Shown: positions 20,289 through 29,712, counted from the stretch's first letter. The stretch: 64,000 nt of DNA from DASRIA01 sp963768885 (GCA_963768885.1 CAVYJN010000006.1:1302001-1366000); one strand, 5' to 3'. Notes: generated from the sequence alone by a model not told the origin. Numbers and translations are program-made.

Positions 20289-21712
20289 GCGACCTGCTCT
20301 CGCGGCCTGCCGCCGAGATGGCGACGGCGGTGCGCCGGGGCGAGGTCGGCCCCGTCGAGCTGGTGCAGGCGCACATCGACCGCGCCGAGGAGTGCCGCGA
20401 CCTGAACATCGTGGTCCTGCCGCGCTACGAGGAGGCGCTCGAGGAGGCGCGCGAGGCCGAGCGAGCGATCGGCGGCGCGGGTCCGACCGGGGCGCTGCAC
20501 GGCGTCCCGTTCACGACCAAGGAATGCATCGAGGTCGCGGGCATGCCGTGCTGCGACGCATCGCGGGTCTTCGAGGGCAACGTCTCGACGCAGGACGCGA
20601 CGGTGGTGCGCAACCTGCGCAACGCGGGCGCGATCCTGATCGGGAAGACCAACATCCCGGAGTTCGCCTTCCACTACGACTCCAACAACCTCGTCTACGG
20701 TGCGACGCACAACCCGCACGATCCCGAGCGCTCGGTCGGCGGCTCGTCGGGCGGCGAGGGCGCGGCGCTCGCGACGTGCATCACCCCGATCGGCGTGGGC
20801 TCGGACTACGGCGGCTCGATCCGCGTGCCCGCGCACTTCAACGGGGTCACGGGCCTCAAGCCGGGCCGCTGGGTCGTCCCCTACGGCGGGCACTTCCCGC
20901 CCGCGCAGGCGATGTCGATTCAGCTGTGGTCGGAGATCGGGCCGATGGCGCGCTACGTCGAGGACCTTCAGCTCCTGCTGCCGATCTTCGCGCATCCGGA
21001 CCCCGCGACCGACCCGGACGTCGCGCCGCACCGCGTCGAGCCCGACCAGCCCGAGAGCCTGCGTGTGGCGATCTTCGACGAGGACGGCCTGTGCCCGGTC
21101 GACCCGGCGATCCGCGACGCGGTGCGCCGTGCCGGCCGCGCACTCGAGGACGCCGGCCACGAGGTCGTCGAGGAGCGCCCGCCCAACCAGGCGGAGGTGC
21201 GCGAGGTCTTCGAGTCGATCGCGCTCGCCGAGGTGACGGCGCTGCTGTGGCCGGTGATCGAGCCGCGCGAGCAGGACCTGTCCCCGCAGATCCGGCGGCT
21301 GCTCAACCGCCGCGAAAGCCTGGAGATCGACCTCCCGACCTACGCGGGGCTGCTGGCGCACCGGCTCGAGCTCGAGCGAGCCGTGAACGCGTGGCTCGAG
21401 ACCCATCACATCGCCGTCTGCCCGATCTCCGCGACCGCGGCGTTCCCGATCGGGACCGAGGTGATCGAGATCGACGGGCGTGAGTACGAGGAGATCGACC
21501 TGTTCTCGATGTCCACGTACGTGAACGCGATGAGCCTGCCCGCCGCCGCGGTGCCGGTCGGCCGCACGCCGGGCGGCCTGCCGATCGGCGTGCAGGTGAT
21601 CGGCCGCCGCTACCGCGAGATGGAGGTGCTCGCGGTCGCACGCGAGCTCGAGCAGGCGCTCGGCGGCTGGATCAGGCCGGAGCTCGGCCAGGTCCTGACC
21701 GGCTCGAGCTGA
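20285..21712 (+). CDS. Amidase (amidase-signature family), copy B
   Basis: 475-residue second amidase, coupled to copy A by an ATGA overlap. Triad: Lys79 (FTTKECIE), Ser155 (GGSSGGEGA) and Ser178 (YGGSIRVPA). Length and order match copy A, but the two differ widely outside the core, and the central region (LLNRRESLEIDLPTYAGLLAHR) is animal-FAAH-like in layout. Two different amidases in one operon suggest sequential action or heteromeric use on one substrate class. It converges with the GAP-family membrane protein, 13 bp between the stops. Confidence 0.9.
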   Translation: MSDLLSRPAAEMATAVRRGEVGPVELVQAHIDRAEECRDLNIVVLPRYEEALEEAREAERAIGGAGPTGALHGVPFTTKECIEVAGMPCCDASRVFEGNVSTQDATVVRNLRNAGAILIGKTNIPEFAFHYDSNNLVYGATHNPHDPERSVGGSSGGEGAALATCITPIGVGSDYGGSIRVPAHFNGVTGLKPGRWVVPYGGHFPPAQAMSIQLWSEIGPMARYVEDLQLLLPIFAHPDPATDPDVAPHRVEPDQPESLRVAIFDEDGLCPVDPAIRDAVRRAGRALEDAGHEVVEERPPNQAEVREVFESIALAEVTALLWPVIEPREQDLSPQIRRLLNRRESLEIDLPTYAGLLAHRLELERAVNAWLETHHIAVCPISATAAFPIGTEVIEIDGREYEEIDLFSMSTYVNAMSLPAAAVPVGRTPGGLPIGVQVIGRRYREMEVLAVARELEQALGGWIRPELGQVLTGSS

Positions 21713-21725
21713 GGCCGCCGGCGGG

Positions 21726-22403
21726 TCAGCCCCAGAGGCCGGACAGGCCGTTGCCGAGGACCTTGGCGCCGAGCAGCAGCAGGACGACCATCATGATCAC
21801 CGCGTTGTTCTCGGACATGAACTGCTTGACCGCGGAGAGGGGGCGTGCGGCCCGTTCGGCGTCGACGACGTAGAGGAGCACCGCGCCGGCGACGGTGACC
21901 GACCCGAGGATCACGTACACGGCGACGGCGATCGCGGTGTCGGCCCGATCGAGTCCTGCTTCAGCGATGGACGCGGCGGCGGCAATGGTGAGTGCGAGGT
22001 TCTTGGGGTTCGCGCCCGAGAGCGCGGCGCCGAGCAGCGCCGCCCTCGGCGGCGTCATGGTGTCGACCGCGGCCATCCACTTCGGCGTCTCGGATGACCG
22101 GCCCTCCCTGGGTCGCTTACGCCACTCGCGGGCAGCCATCAGGAGGAACAGGATCCCGATCGCGACCTTGAGCCAGTTGACCCCCGTTGCGGCATCGCTG
22201 TCGGGATCGTCGCTGCCCCCGAGGGCGAGGACCACGATGACGCTCACGGTCGCGAGACCGACCACCCATCCCAACGCGAACGCCGGCCCCGCCGTTCGAG
22301 CTCTCGGCGCCCCCAGCACGAGGACGACGCCGATGATCGGGATCGGACTGAGGGCGACGGCGACTGCCGCGGGGAGCAGGTCGCCGATGGCCCGGATCAA
22401 CAC
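21726..22403 (-). CDS. GAP-family membrane protein (Sap/LysE-like fold)
   Basis: 225-residue polytopic inner-membrane protein with about six helices (for example AVAVALSPIPIIGVVLVLGA and WVVGLATVSVIVVLAL). The ALSPIPI start and the PRARTAGPAFALGWVVGL segment match the GAP/Sap family named for mycobacterial lipid-export factors; the layout also recalls LysE-type exporters. A cytoplasmic basic loop (AAREWRKRPREG) follows helix 3. It sits 11 bp upstream of nothing it clearly pairs with: dapB lies just before it in transcription order. Role unknown; export of a small molecule or lipid is an inference. Confidence 0.75.
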   Translation of the reverse strand: MLIRAIGDLLPAAVAVALSPIPIIGVVLVLGAPRARTAGPAFALGWVVGLATVSVIVVLALGGSDDPDSDAATGVNWLKVAIGILFLLMAAREWRKRPREGRSSETPKWMAAVDTMTPPRAALLGAALSGANPKNLALTIAAAASIAEAGLDRADTAIAVAVYVILGSVTVAGAVLLYVVDAERAARPLSAVKQFMSENNAVIMMVVLLLLGAKVLGNGLSGLWG

Positions 22404-22414
22404 GCGCGGATTCT

Positions 22415-23089
22415 CTACATCACGTTCTCGAGGCCGACCACCAGGCCGTCGACCTCTGCGACCTTGCGCACCGCCAGCAGCACGCCCGGCATGAACGACT
22501 CGCGCGAGATCGTCTCGTGGCGCAGCGAGAGCGTCTGGCCGATACCGCCGAAGATCACTTCCTGATCGGCCACGAGACCGGGCAGGCGCACGCTGTGGAT
22601 CGGCGGCTCCTTGCCGCCGGCCCGCTCGATCAGCTCCGCCGTGCGCTTCGCCGTTCCCGACGGCGCATCGAGCTTCGCCTCGTGGTGCAGCTCGACGATC
22701 TCACAGTCGGGCATGTGCGGAGCGATCAGCTTCGCCGCCTCCATCATCAGCACGGCGCCGATCGCGAAGTTCGGCGCGATCACGCAGTTGCCCCTCGACC
22801 GGCCGGCCGCCGCGCGAAGCTCGTCGACCTGCTCGGGGGAAAGCCCCGTCGTGCCCACCACCACATGCGTGCCGTGCTCGAGGCAGAGGCGCGTGTTGGC
22901 GAAGACCGTCGACGGCACGGTGAAGTCCACGACCACGTCCGGCCTCACCTTCGTGAGCGCGTCCTCGAGCGTCACCCCCAGCTCGGGGTCCGCCCGCTCG
23001 ACGACCTCCATGTCGCCGGCGCCGTCCACGGCCTCACACACCATCGCCCCCATGCGCCCGGCGGCGCCGGAAACGGCGACGCGGATCAC
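22415..23089 (-). CDS. dapB: 4-hydroxy-tetrahydrodipicolinate reductase
   Basis: Second dedicated enzyme of diaminopimelate synthesis. N-terminal Rossmann motif VAVSGAAGRMG; VVGTTGLS; catalytic loop ELHHEAKLDAPSGTAK with the conserved His-His and Lys; C-terminal FMPGVLLAVRKV. 224 residues, a little shorter than many homologues. GTG at 23089 overlaps the stop of the M16 peptidase by 4 bp (GTGA), as in many other pairs here. This peptidase-dapB linkage is seen in Gram-positive bacteria as well, but no functional link is established. Confidence 0.95.
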   Translation of the reverse strand: MIRVAVSGAAGRMGAMVCEAVDGAGDMEVVERADPELGVTLEDALTKVRPDVVVDFTVPSTVFANTRLCLEHGTHVVVGTTGLSPEQVDELRAAAGRSRGNCVIAPNFAIGAVLMMEAAKLIAPHMPDCEIVELHHEAKLDAPSGTAKRTAELIERAGGKEPPIHSVRLPGLVADQEVIFGGIGQTLSLRHETISRESFMPGVLLAVRKVAEVDGLVVGLENVM

Positions 23090-24370
23090 GCCGCGTCTGA
23101 GAGCTCGGCGCCAACGGGCGCCAGCGCGCTGCGGAAGAGGCTCTCCTCGCGGCCGATCCCGGCGACCGACATACCGGTCGGCGGGAAGAGCTCGCGCGCG
23201 AGCTGCTCGAGGTCCTCGCGCGTCACCGCCTCGAGCCGCTCGATCGTCTCGTCGAGCGTCAGGAGCGGCGTGTCCATCAGGACCGAGCGGCCGAGCCGGT
23301 TCATGCGCGCGCCGGTCGACTCCATCGACAGCGCGAGCCGTCCCTTCACGTGCTCGCGCGCGCGGCGCAGCTCGTCCTCGCCGACGCGCTCGTCGCGCAC
23401 GCGCGCAAGCTCGCGGCCGATGATGTCGAGCGCCTCGACGACGTTGTCCTCACGGGTGCCGACGTAGATGCCGACCTGACCGGTGTCCTGATACTGGCTC
23501 GCCCAGGAGTAGACGGAATAGGCCAGGCCGCGCTTCTCGCGCACCTCCTGGAACAGGCGCGACGACGTCGACCCGCCGAGGATCGCGTCCAGGATCGACA
23601 GGGCGAAGCGGCGCTCGTCGTTGCGCGAGATGCCCTCTCCCCCGATGCAGATGTGGTACTGCTCGGTCTCCTTCACGTGGAAGGACGGCGCGCGGCTCGC
23701 GGCGCCGCGGCGCCGCCTCGGGCGCCCGCGGTGCGCCGTTGGGCGAGGCCGTCAGCCATCGCTCGGCAAGCGTCTCGATCGCGCCGTGCTCGAGGTTGCC
23801 CGCGGCGGCGACCACGATCGCCCCGGGCAGGTAGCGGGCGCGATGGTAGGCCGAGACGGTGTCGACGTCGAGCGCGGAGACCACCTCGCCGCGACCGATC
23901 ACCGGCCGGCCGAGCGGATGGTCGCCGAAGACGGCGGTCGAGAGCACGTCGTGCACCTTGTCCTGCGGCTCGTCCTCGTACATCGCGATCTCTTCGAGCA
24001 CGACCTCGCGTTCGGACTCGAGGTCGGCGTAGGTGGTGCGCAGGAGCATGTCGCCCATCACCTGGAAGGCGCGGTCGAGGTGCTCGTCGAGGAAGTGCGC
24101 ATGGAGGACCGTCGCCTCCTTGCTGGTGGCCGCGTTCATGTCCGCGCCGAGGCCGTCGAAGACCTGCGCGATCTGCTCGGCGCTGAGCTCCTCGGTGCCC
24201 TTGAAGAGCATGTGCTCGAGGAAGTGCGAGATGCCGGCCTGGTCGCGCTCCTCGTCGCGGGAGCCCACGCGCACCCACATGCCGAGCGCGATCGAGCGCA
24301 CCGACGGGACGCGCTCGGTCACGACCCGGATGCCCGGGTCGAGTTGGGTGAGCGTGTGCTCCTGCGCCAA
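23086..24370 (-). CDS. M16-family zinc metallopeptidase (one frameshift)
   Basis: Insulinase-type peptidase, probably cytoplasmic, related to mitochondrial processing peptidase beta. The inverted zinc motif HxxEH is present (ISHFLEHMLFKG), with downstream Glu in VVLEEIAMYEDEP. The C-terminal half has GGEGISRNDERRFALSILDA, LGGSTSSRLFQEVREKRGLAYSVYS. A frame break near 23695 separates the halves; length is 3n+1. Start is unclear: TTG at 24370, 8 nt after the pnp stop, gives LAQEHTLTQLDPGIRVV, which fits the family start. The gene lies between pnp and dapB in the same direction. Confidence 0.85.
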
Positions 24371-24377
24371 CGGGTCG

Positions 24378-26645
24378 CTAGTCGCGGCGCTCGCGCGGGG
24401 CCCGGTCGCGGTCACGGCCGCCACGGTCACGTCCGCCACGACCGCCGCGGTCGCGGTCGCGGCCGCCGCGATCACGTCCACCGGAAGGCCTGCCGCCGTT
24501 GCCGGTGCCGATCTTCGCCAGCTCCTCGGCCGTCTTGTCGGCGATCTCCGGGTCGTCGGCCAGGCGCAGCCCGATGCGGCCGCGCTCCTTGTTGAGCTCG
24601 ACCACGCGGACGGTCACCTGGTCGCCGCGGTTGACGACGTCCTCGACCGTCTCGGCGCGGCCGCCGGGGACGAGGTTCGATATGTGGAGCAGACCGTCGG
24701 TGCCCTTGCTCAACTCGACGAAGGCGCCGAACGTCGTGGTCTTCACGACCTTCCCGGTGAACACCTCGCCGAGCTCGACGTCCTTGGTCATCTGGCGGAT
24801 CGCCTCGACGCAGGCGTCGCCCTTCTCGCCGTTCACGGCGTACACGAGCACCATGCCCGTGTCGTCGACGTCGATCTGCGCCTCGTACTCGTCGGAGAGC
24901 GCGCGAATCGTCTCGCCGCCCTTGCCGATCACGGTGCCGATCTTCTCCGGGTCGATCTGGATCGACGTGATGCGCGGCGCGTGCGGGCTCAGCTCGGCGC
25001 GGGTCTCCCCGATCGTGTCCTCCATCTTGCCGAGGATGAACTCGCGGCCCGCGCGGGCCTGGTCGAGCGCGTTCTTGAGGATCTCGAACGTGACGCCGCT
25101 GATCTTGATGTCCATCTGCAGCGCCGTGATGCCGTCGGGCGTGCCGGCGACCTTGAAGTCCATGTCGCCCAAGTGATCTTCGACCCCGGCGATGTCCGAG
25201 AGGATGACGTAGTCATCCCCTTCCTTTATGAGGCCCATGGCGATGCCCGCCACGGGCTTCTTGATCTTCACGCCGGCGTCCATCAGCGAGAGCGTCGATC
25301 CGCAGACCGAGGCCATCGACGAGGAGCCGTTGGACTCGAGGATGTCGGACACGACGCGGATCGTGTACGGGAAGTCCTCCTGCGACGGGATCATCGGCAG
25401 CAGTGCCCGCTCGGCGAGCGCGCCGTGGCCGATGTCGCGGCGCTTGGGGCCGCGCATGAAGCCCGCCTCCCCGACCGAGAACGGCGGGAAGTTGTAGTGG
25501 TGGAAGTAGCGCTTGGCCGTCTCGAGGCCGAGCGTGTCGAGGCGCTGCTCCTCGCGGCTCGTCCCGAGCGTCGCGACGGTGTAGGCCTGCGTCTGGCCGC
25601 GGGTGAAGATCGCCGAGCCGTGCGTGCGCGGCGCGATTCCGACCTCGGCCCAGATGTCGCGGACCTCGTCCGCCTGGCGGCCGTCCGGCCGCCGCTTCTC
25701 GACGGCGATCCGCTTGCGGATGATCTCCTTCTCGAGCTTGTCGAACGCGCGCTGCACCGCGGCCCGGCGCTCCGGGTCCGGCGAGCCCTCGGCCTGCGGC
25801 GCGTACTCCTCGAGGATGGCCTCCTCGGCGGCCTTGGTCGCGTCCTGGCGCTCGAGCTTGTCCTCGACCTGCGTCGCGCTGCCGAGTGCGTCCCCGTGGG
25901 ACGAGCGGATCTGCTCGAGCAGCCCCTCGTCGACCTTGGGCTCGTCGACGGTCGTCTTGGGCTTGCCGGCCTTCTCGGCCAGCTCGCGCTGGGCGGCGCA
26001 GAGGCGCTTGATCTCGTCGTGCGCGATCTCGAGCGCGTCGAGCAGCTCGGCCTCGGTGATCTCGTTGGCGCCGGCCTCGACCATCAGGATCGCGTCGTCG
26101 GTGCCCGCGACCACGAGGTCGAGCTCCGACTCGGGTATGTCGGCCTCGTCGGGGTTGACCACGAACTTGCCCTCGAGCTTGCCGATCCTCACCGCGGCCA
26201 TCTGGGTGGGGAAGGGGATGTCCGAGAGGGCGAGCGCGGCGGAGGCGCCGTTCATCGCGAGGATGTCGTAGGGGACCACGTGGTCCACGCACATCGGCGT
26301 CGCGACGATCTGCGTCTCGATGTGCCAGCCCTTCGGGAACAGCGGCCGGATCGGCCGGTCGATCATGCGCGCGGTCAGGATGCCCTTCTCGGAGGGGCGC
26401 CCCTCGCGCTTGAAGAAGCTGCCGGGAATCTTCCCGGCGGCGTACATGCGCTCCTCGACATCCACCGTCAGGGGCAGGAAGTCCACGTCACGCGGGTTGC
26501 CGGCCGTCGCGGTGCAGAGCACCATCGTGTCGCCGGCGCGGACGACGACCGCGCCGCCTGCCTGCTTGGCAAGCCTGCCGGTCTCAAAGCTGATCTCTGT
26601 GCCCGCGACGTCTACCGACGTGCGGTGTACGGAGGGAGGAGTCAT
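24378..26645 (-). CDS. pnp: Polyribonucleotide nucleotidyltransferase (PNPase)
   Basis: Phosphorolytic 3'-5' exoribonuclease. 755 residues. Two RNase PH cores (residues about 15-140 and 330-530) flank a helical domain. The active-site region includes GIAMGLIKEGDDYVILSDI with the metal-binding Asp. A KH domain (IGTVIGKGGETIRALSDEYE, about 570-615) and an S1 domain (GEVFTGKVVKTTTFGAFVEL, about 630-690) follow. The tail is an Arg/Gly/Asp repeat (GGRDRGGRDRDRG), a low-complexity RNA-binding extension typical of actinobacterial PNPase. ATG at 26645 is preceded by a hairpin in the leader. rpsO lies directly upstream, the classical rpsO-pnp order. Confidence 0.97.
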   Translation of the reverse strand: MTPPSVHRTSVDVAGTEISFETGRLAKQAGGAVVVRAGDTMVLCTATAGNPRDVDFLPLTVDVEERMYAAGKIPGSFFKREGRPSEKGILTARMIDRPIRPLFPKGWHIETQIVATPMCVDHVVPYDILAMNGASAALALSDIPFPTQMAAVRIGKLEGKFVVNPDEADIPESELDLVVAGTDDAILMVEAGANEITEAELLDALEIAHDEIKRLCAAQRELAEKAGKPKTTVDEPKVDEGLLEQIRSSHGDALGSATQVEDKLERQDATKAAEEAILEEYAPQAEGSPDPERRAAVQRAFDKLEKEIIRKRIAVEKRRPDGRQADEVRDIWAEVGIAPRTHGSAIFTRGQTQAYTVATLGTSREEQRLDTLGLETAKRYFHHYNFPPFSVGEAGFMRGPKRRDIGHGALAERALLPMIPSQEDFPYTIRVVSDILESNGSSSMASVCGSTLSLMDAGVKIKKPVAGIAMGLIKEGDDYVILSDIAGVEDHLGDMDFKVAGTPDGITALQMDIKISGVTFEILKNALDQARAGREFILGKMEDTIGETRAELSPHAPRITSIQIDPEKIGTVIGKGGETIRALSDEYEAQIDVDDTGMVLVYAVNGEKGDACVEAIRQMTKDVELGEVFTGKVVKTTTFGAFVELSKGTDGLLHISNLVPGGRAETVEDVVNRGDQVTVRVVELNKERGRIGLRLADDPEIADKTAEELAKIGTGNGGRPSGGRDRGGRDRDRGGRGGRDRGGRDRDRAPRERRD

Positions 26646-26660
26646 TTACTTCCTTTCGTG

Positions 26661-26679
26661 GCAGCCTCCGGTTGGCTGC
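26661..26679 (-). promoter_or_regulatory. Hairpin in the pnp leader
   Basis: A 6-bp stem with a 7-nt loop (GCAGCC-TCCGGTT-GGCTGC) ends 16 nt before the pnp start codon. In enterobacteria PNPase represses its own mRNA through a processed leader hairpin between rpsO and pnp. The position here is comparable, but autoregulation is only an inference. Confidence 0.4.
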
Positions 26680-26751
26680 GGCGGTTGGGCTCTTCCGGAA
26701 TTACGGCGCAATGCTAGCAGCGGCCCCGGGCTCGATTCGCCCGCTGGACCG

Positions 26752-26760
26752 AATATCTAG
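26752..26760. repeat. AATATCTAG motif (dispersed repeat family)
   Basis: Nine-base AT-rich motif in the rpsO-pnp spacer, identical to copies at 38123, 38187 and 61585 (complement). Here it is followed by a short CCGG-CGAT-CCGG stem and ATATT, so AATAT and ATATT can pair around it. Four exact copies in a GC-rich 64-kb window, all between genes or at a gene end, mark it as non-random. Confidence 0.5.
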
Positions 26761-26779
26761 AGGCCGGCGATCCGGATAT

Positions 26780-27049
26780 TCAGCGGCGGAGGCCCAGCTC
26801 CTGGACGATCGAGCGATAGCGGTCGACGTCCTGCCTGTTCAGGTAGTTGAGCAGGCGGCGGCGCTGGCCCACGAGCATCAGCAGGCCTCGCCGTGAGTGG
26901 TGGTCCTTGCGGTGCTCGCGCAGGTGCTCGGTGAGCTCGTTGATGCGCGCCGTGAGCAGTGCGACCTGGACCTCGGGGGAGCCGGTGTCGCCCTCGTGGG
27001 CGGCGAACTTCTTGATCAGCTCGCTCTTTGCCTCTTTGGTGAGAGTCAC
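26780..27049 (-). CDS. rpsO: 30S ribosomal protein S15
   Basis: 89-residue primary-binding protein of the 30S platform that contacts 16S rRNA helices 20-22. The motif HEGDTGSPEVQVALLTARI and the C-terminal RRRLLNYLNRQDVDRYRSIV are fully conserved, including the HLREHRKDHHSRRGLL rRNA-contact segment. ATG at 27049 is 35 bp after the ribF stop. It is transcribed ahead of pnp, as in most bacteria. Confidence 0.98.
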   Translation of the reverse strand: MTLTKEAKSELIKKFAAHEGDTGSPEVQVALLTARINELTEHLREHRKDHHSRRGLLMLVGQRRRLLNYLNRQDVDRYRSIVQELGLRR

Positions 27050-27084
27050 GGCGAAGGAAGGTAGCAGCTTGGGATTTGGCCTGT

Positions 27085-28008
27085 TCAGCCCTTCGCGACG
27101 ATCTCGCGCACCTGCGCGACGTCCGCGTTCATCTGTCGCACGAGCTCCTCGGCCGAGTCGAACTTGACCTCGTCCCTCAATCGCTCGAGGAACGCGATTT
27201 GCAGCTTCTTCCCGTAGAGGTCGCCGTCCCAGCCGACCAGGTGAGCCTCGACCCGGAGGTCCCCGTCACGCTCGAAAGTGGGCCGCACGCCGATGCTGAT
27301 CGCGGCGGGGACCTCCGGGGCGCCCTCCACGCGCCCGGTTCCCGCGTAGATCCCGCCTCCCGGCACCACCAGGCCCGGCGCGGGATCGATGTTGGCCGTG
27401 CGCATGTCGAGCCGGCGGCCCCGCGCATCGCCCGCGACGACCTCGCCGTCGAGCCGGAAGGCTGCGCCGAGCAGCTCGGCCGCGGCGCTCACGTCGCCGG
27501 CGGCGACCAGCTCGCGGATCCGGCTCGAGGAGACCGGCGCGCCCCGGTACTCGACGAGCGGGACCACCACGGTGTCGAACTCGCTGCGGGACCGCAGCAG
27601 GTCGGCGTCGCCCTCGGCGCCGTGGCCGAAGCGGAAGTTGGCGCCCACGCTCACGTTCCTGGCGCCGAGCGCGCCGGCGAGCACCTCCGCGCAGAACCAG
27701 TCCGCGCTCCGCCGCGAGAGCTCGGGCGTGAACGGGATCGCCAGCAGCTCGTCGACCCCCAGCTCGGCCACGAGGTCAGCCTTCGTGTCGACGGTCGTGA
27801 GCAGCTCCGGGGGCCGCTCCGGGCTCAGCACCCGGAGCGGGTGCGGGTCGAACGTCACGACCATCGAGCGCATCCCGCCCGCACCGGCGCGCGCGAGCGC
27901 GGCGGCGATCACCTCCCGATGACCGCGGTGCACGCCGTCGAAGGTGCCCAGCGCGATCGAGCGGCCTTCCGCCCGTGGGACCTCGGCGAGGGAGCGGTAG
28001 ACGTCCAT
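27085..28008 (-). CDS. ribF: Bifunctional riboflavin kinase/FAD synthetase
   Basis: Makes FMN and FAD from riboflavin. N-terminal FAD synthetase: ALGTFDGVHRGHREVI (nucleotidyl-transfer HxGH-type motif), VVTFDPHPLRV, VGANFRFGHGAEGD. C-terminal kinase: GDARGRRLDMRTANI (binding of ATP and flavin) and KKLQIAFLERLRDEVKF. ATG at 28008, 307 residues. No FMN riboswitch was found upstream. It lies between a secreted protein gene and rpsO in the same direction; the truB-ribF-rpsO order is conserved in actinobacteria. Confidence 0.96.
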   Translation of the reverse strand: MDVYRSLAEVPRAEGRSIALGTFDGVHRGHREVIAAALARAGAGGMRSMVVTFDPHPLRVLSPERPPELLTTVDTKADLVAELGVDELLAIPFTPELSRRSADWFCAEVLAGALGARNVSVGANFRFGHGAEGDADLLRSRSEFDTVVVPLVEYRGAPVSSSRIRELVAAGDVSAAAELLGAAFRLDGEVVAGDARGRRLDMRTANIDPAPGLVVPGGGIYAGTGRVEGAPEVPAAISIGVRPTFERDGDLRVEAHLVGWDGDLYGKKLQIAFLERLRDEVKFDSAEELVRQMNADVAQVREIVAKG

Positions 28009-28031
28009 CGAGACGTGCAGGCTAGAACGTC

Positions 28032-28847
28032 TCAGCGATCGGCGCCGGGAATCGCACCCTCGCGGTGCACGCTCGGCCGGCGCGCGAAGCGCCGGCAGTC
28101 GACCTTGCGGCGCCTGGAGATGACCGCTCCACCCTCGAAGGAGTAGTCGGCGCCGAAGGCGACCCTGCGGTTGCGCGGGCACCTCGGCAGCCTCGTCCAG
28201 AAGAGCGGGCTGCGGCCGGCGCGCTCCGTCCGCAGGCCCCGGATCTCCAGATGGACCTCCGCGAGATGCAGGTACAGGCCCGGAATCAGCGGCTCGACGC
28301 GGGTGGGCAGCTCGAGGCGGTACCCGTACGGCCCGCTGCCCGACTCGTCGACCAGCCTCCCCTCGAGCACCTGGTACATGTAGGCCGGCGTGAACTGGTT
28401 CGGGATCACGAGCACCACCACGGACGCGACGTTCCCCGGGCCGCCCGGCCCCAGGAAGAGGTGGATGTCGGCCGAGAAGGGGTCGGGGATGTGGGGGCGC
28501 GCGTCGAGCACGATCCGCCCCGACGCGAAGTGCGAGCTGCGGCAACGGGCGGGATCCGGGGGATAGCGAACGAGCCGCGTCGTGTCGCACCAGAAGCGCT
28601 TGCGCAGGAACGGCGCCCGCAGCCCGGCGCCGCGCGGGAAGTGCACCGACGCCTGCGTGAGCACGGGCGGCGGCGCGCCGCTCGTCTCGTACACGCGCGC
28701 GTCGGCGACCACGGTGTAGGCGCCGGAGGAGCGCTCGAAGTCCTTCACGCGCGCGTCGAACTCGCCGACCAGCTTCGCCGGGGCAGCCGCCGGCAGCGCG
28801 ACCAGCGCCGCGCATGCAAGGGCCCCGGCGCACATCCCGTTCCGCAT
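28032..28847 (-). CDS. Secreted protein of unknown function
   Basis: About 270 residues. ATG at 28847 starts a Sec signal peptide (MRNGMCAGALACAALVALPAAAPA, likely cleavage after APA). The rest is predicted extracytoplasmic and beta-rich, with three Cys besides those of the signal (FWCDTTRL, DPARCRSSHF, LPRCPRN, KVDCRRF), so disulfides are possible. A TTG at 28856 is an alternative start. I do not recognise the family. It is inserted between truB and ribF, which are usually adjacent, so it is a lineage-specific addition. Confidence 0.65.
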   Translation of the reverse strand: MRNGMCAGALACAALVALPAAAPAKLVGEFDARVKDFERSSGAYTVVADARVYETSGAPPPVLTQASVHFPRGAGLRAPFLRKRFWCDTTRLVRYPPDPARCRSSHFASGRIVLDARPHIPDPFSADIHLFLGPGGPGNVASVVVLVIPNQFTPAYMYQVLEGRLVDESGSGPYGYRLELPTRVEPLIPGLYLHLAEVHLEIRGLRTERAGRSPLFWTRLPRCPRNRRVAFGADYSFEGGAVISRRRKVDCRRFARRPSVHREGAIPGADR

Positions 28848-28875
28848 CCCACCCAATCCTAGGACCTCGGGAGGG

Positions 28876-29700
28876 CTATCCGACGACCGTGGCGGGCTTG
28901 AGCTCGCCGCCCCGGCGCTCGGCGATCGCGACGAGCAGCCCCTCGTGCATCAGGCGCACGGGCTCGCCCTCGGCTCCCTCGCCGTCCGCGATGCGGCGGC
29001 CGTGGCGCACATCGCCGGCCTCGACCTCGGACAGCTCGCGCGCGGGCAGGAAAGAGACCGCGGCGGCGATCGGGAGCAACCGGTCCGGGTCGGCGTCCTC
29101 GAGCCGGAATGGCCCGACGGCCGTTCGCTCGAGCGCGGTGCAGTACGCACCCGACCCGCACAGCTCGCCGAGGTCCATGACCAGCCGGCGCACATAGGTC
29201 CCGCTGGAGCATTCGACATCGAGCACCGCCTCCCCGGACTCCCGATCGAATCGCACGAGATCGAGGCGGTCCACGCGCACCCGCCGCACGGGCGTATCGA
29301 CGGCCTCGCCGCGCCTCGCCTTGCGGTAGAGGCGCTCGCCCTCGACCTTCACCGCCGAGTAGGCCGGCACGCGCTGGTCGATCTCGCCGGTCAGGCGCGC
29401 GAGCGCATCGCGCACCGCCGCCTCGGAGGCCGAGCCGCCCGTCTCTTCGATCTTCCCGTCGCGGTCGCCGGTGTCGGAGGTCGCGCCCAGCCGCGCGGTC
29501 GCGCGGTAGGCCTTCGGCAGGCCGACCAGGTATCTCTGGAGTCGCGTCGCCTTGCCGACCAGCACCACCAGCAGGCCGGTCGCAAACGGGTCCAGCGTGC
29601 CGGCATGGCCGACCTTCGCGCCGCGTGCCCGCCGCACCGACTCGACCACGTCGTGGGAGGTGATCCCCGCCGGCTTCGCAACCAGCAGGACGCCGTCCAT
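28876..29700 (-). CDS. truB: tRNA pseudouridine(55) synthase
   Basis: Isomerises U55 in the T-loop of tRNA. Conserved KPAGITSHDVV, then GHAGTLDPFATGLL with the catalytic Asp (about residue 38), VPAYSAVKVEGERLY, CSSGTYVRRLVMDLG. 274 residues, with a PUA-like C-terminal extension (VRHGRRIADGEGAEG). ATG at 29700 is 12 bp after the nrnA stop. Part of the rbfA-nrnA-truB-ribF-rpsO run for translation and cofactors. Confidence 0.96.
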   Translation of the reverse strand: MDGVLLVAKPAGITSHDVVESVRRARGAKVGHAGTLDPFATGLLVVLVGKATRLQRYLVGLPKAYRATARLGATSDTGDRDGKIEETGGSASEAAVRDALARLTGEIDQRVPAYSAVKVEGERLYRKARRGEAVDTPVRRVRVDRLDLVRFDRESGEAVLDVECSSGTYVRRLVMDLGELCGSGAYCTALERTAVGPFRLEDADPDRLLPIAAAVSFLPARELSEVEAGDVRHGRRIADGEGAEGEPVRLMHEGLLVAIAERRGGELKPATVVG

Positions 29701-29712
29701 CGGCCTGGGTCC

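Noticed and set aside
19139..21712. 857-codon plus-strand frame spanning both amidases in a second frame
   Set aside because: Its N-terminal part is an out-of-frame reading of amidase A; only the part after 20285 is the real amidase B.
26780..27049. FMN riboswitch ahead of ribF or elsewhere in this block
   Set aside because: None of the conserved FMN aptamer blocks are present near the ribF start.
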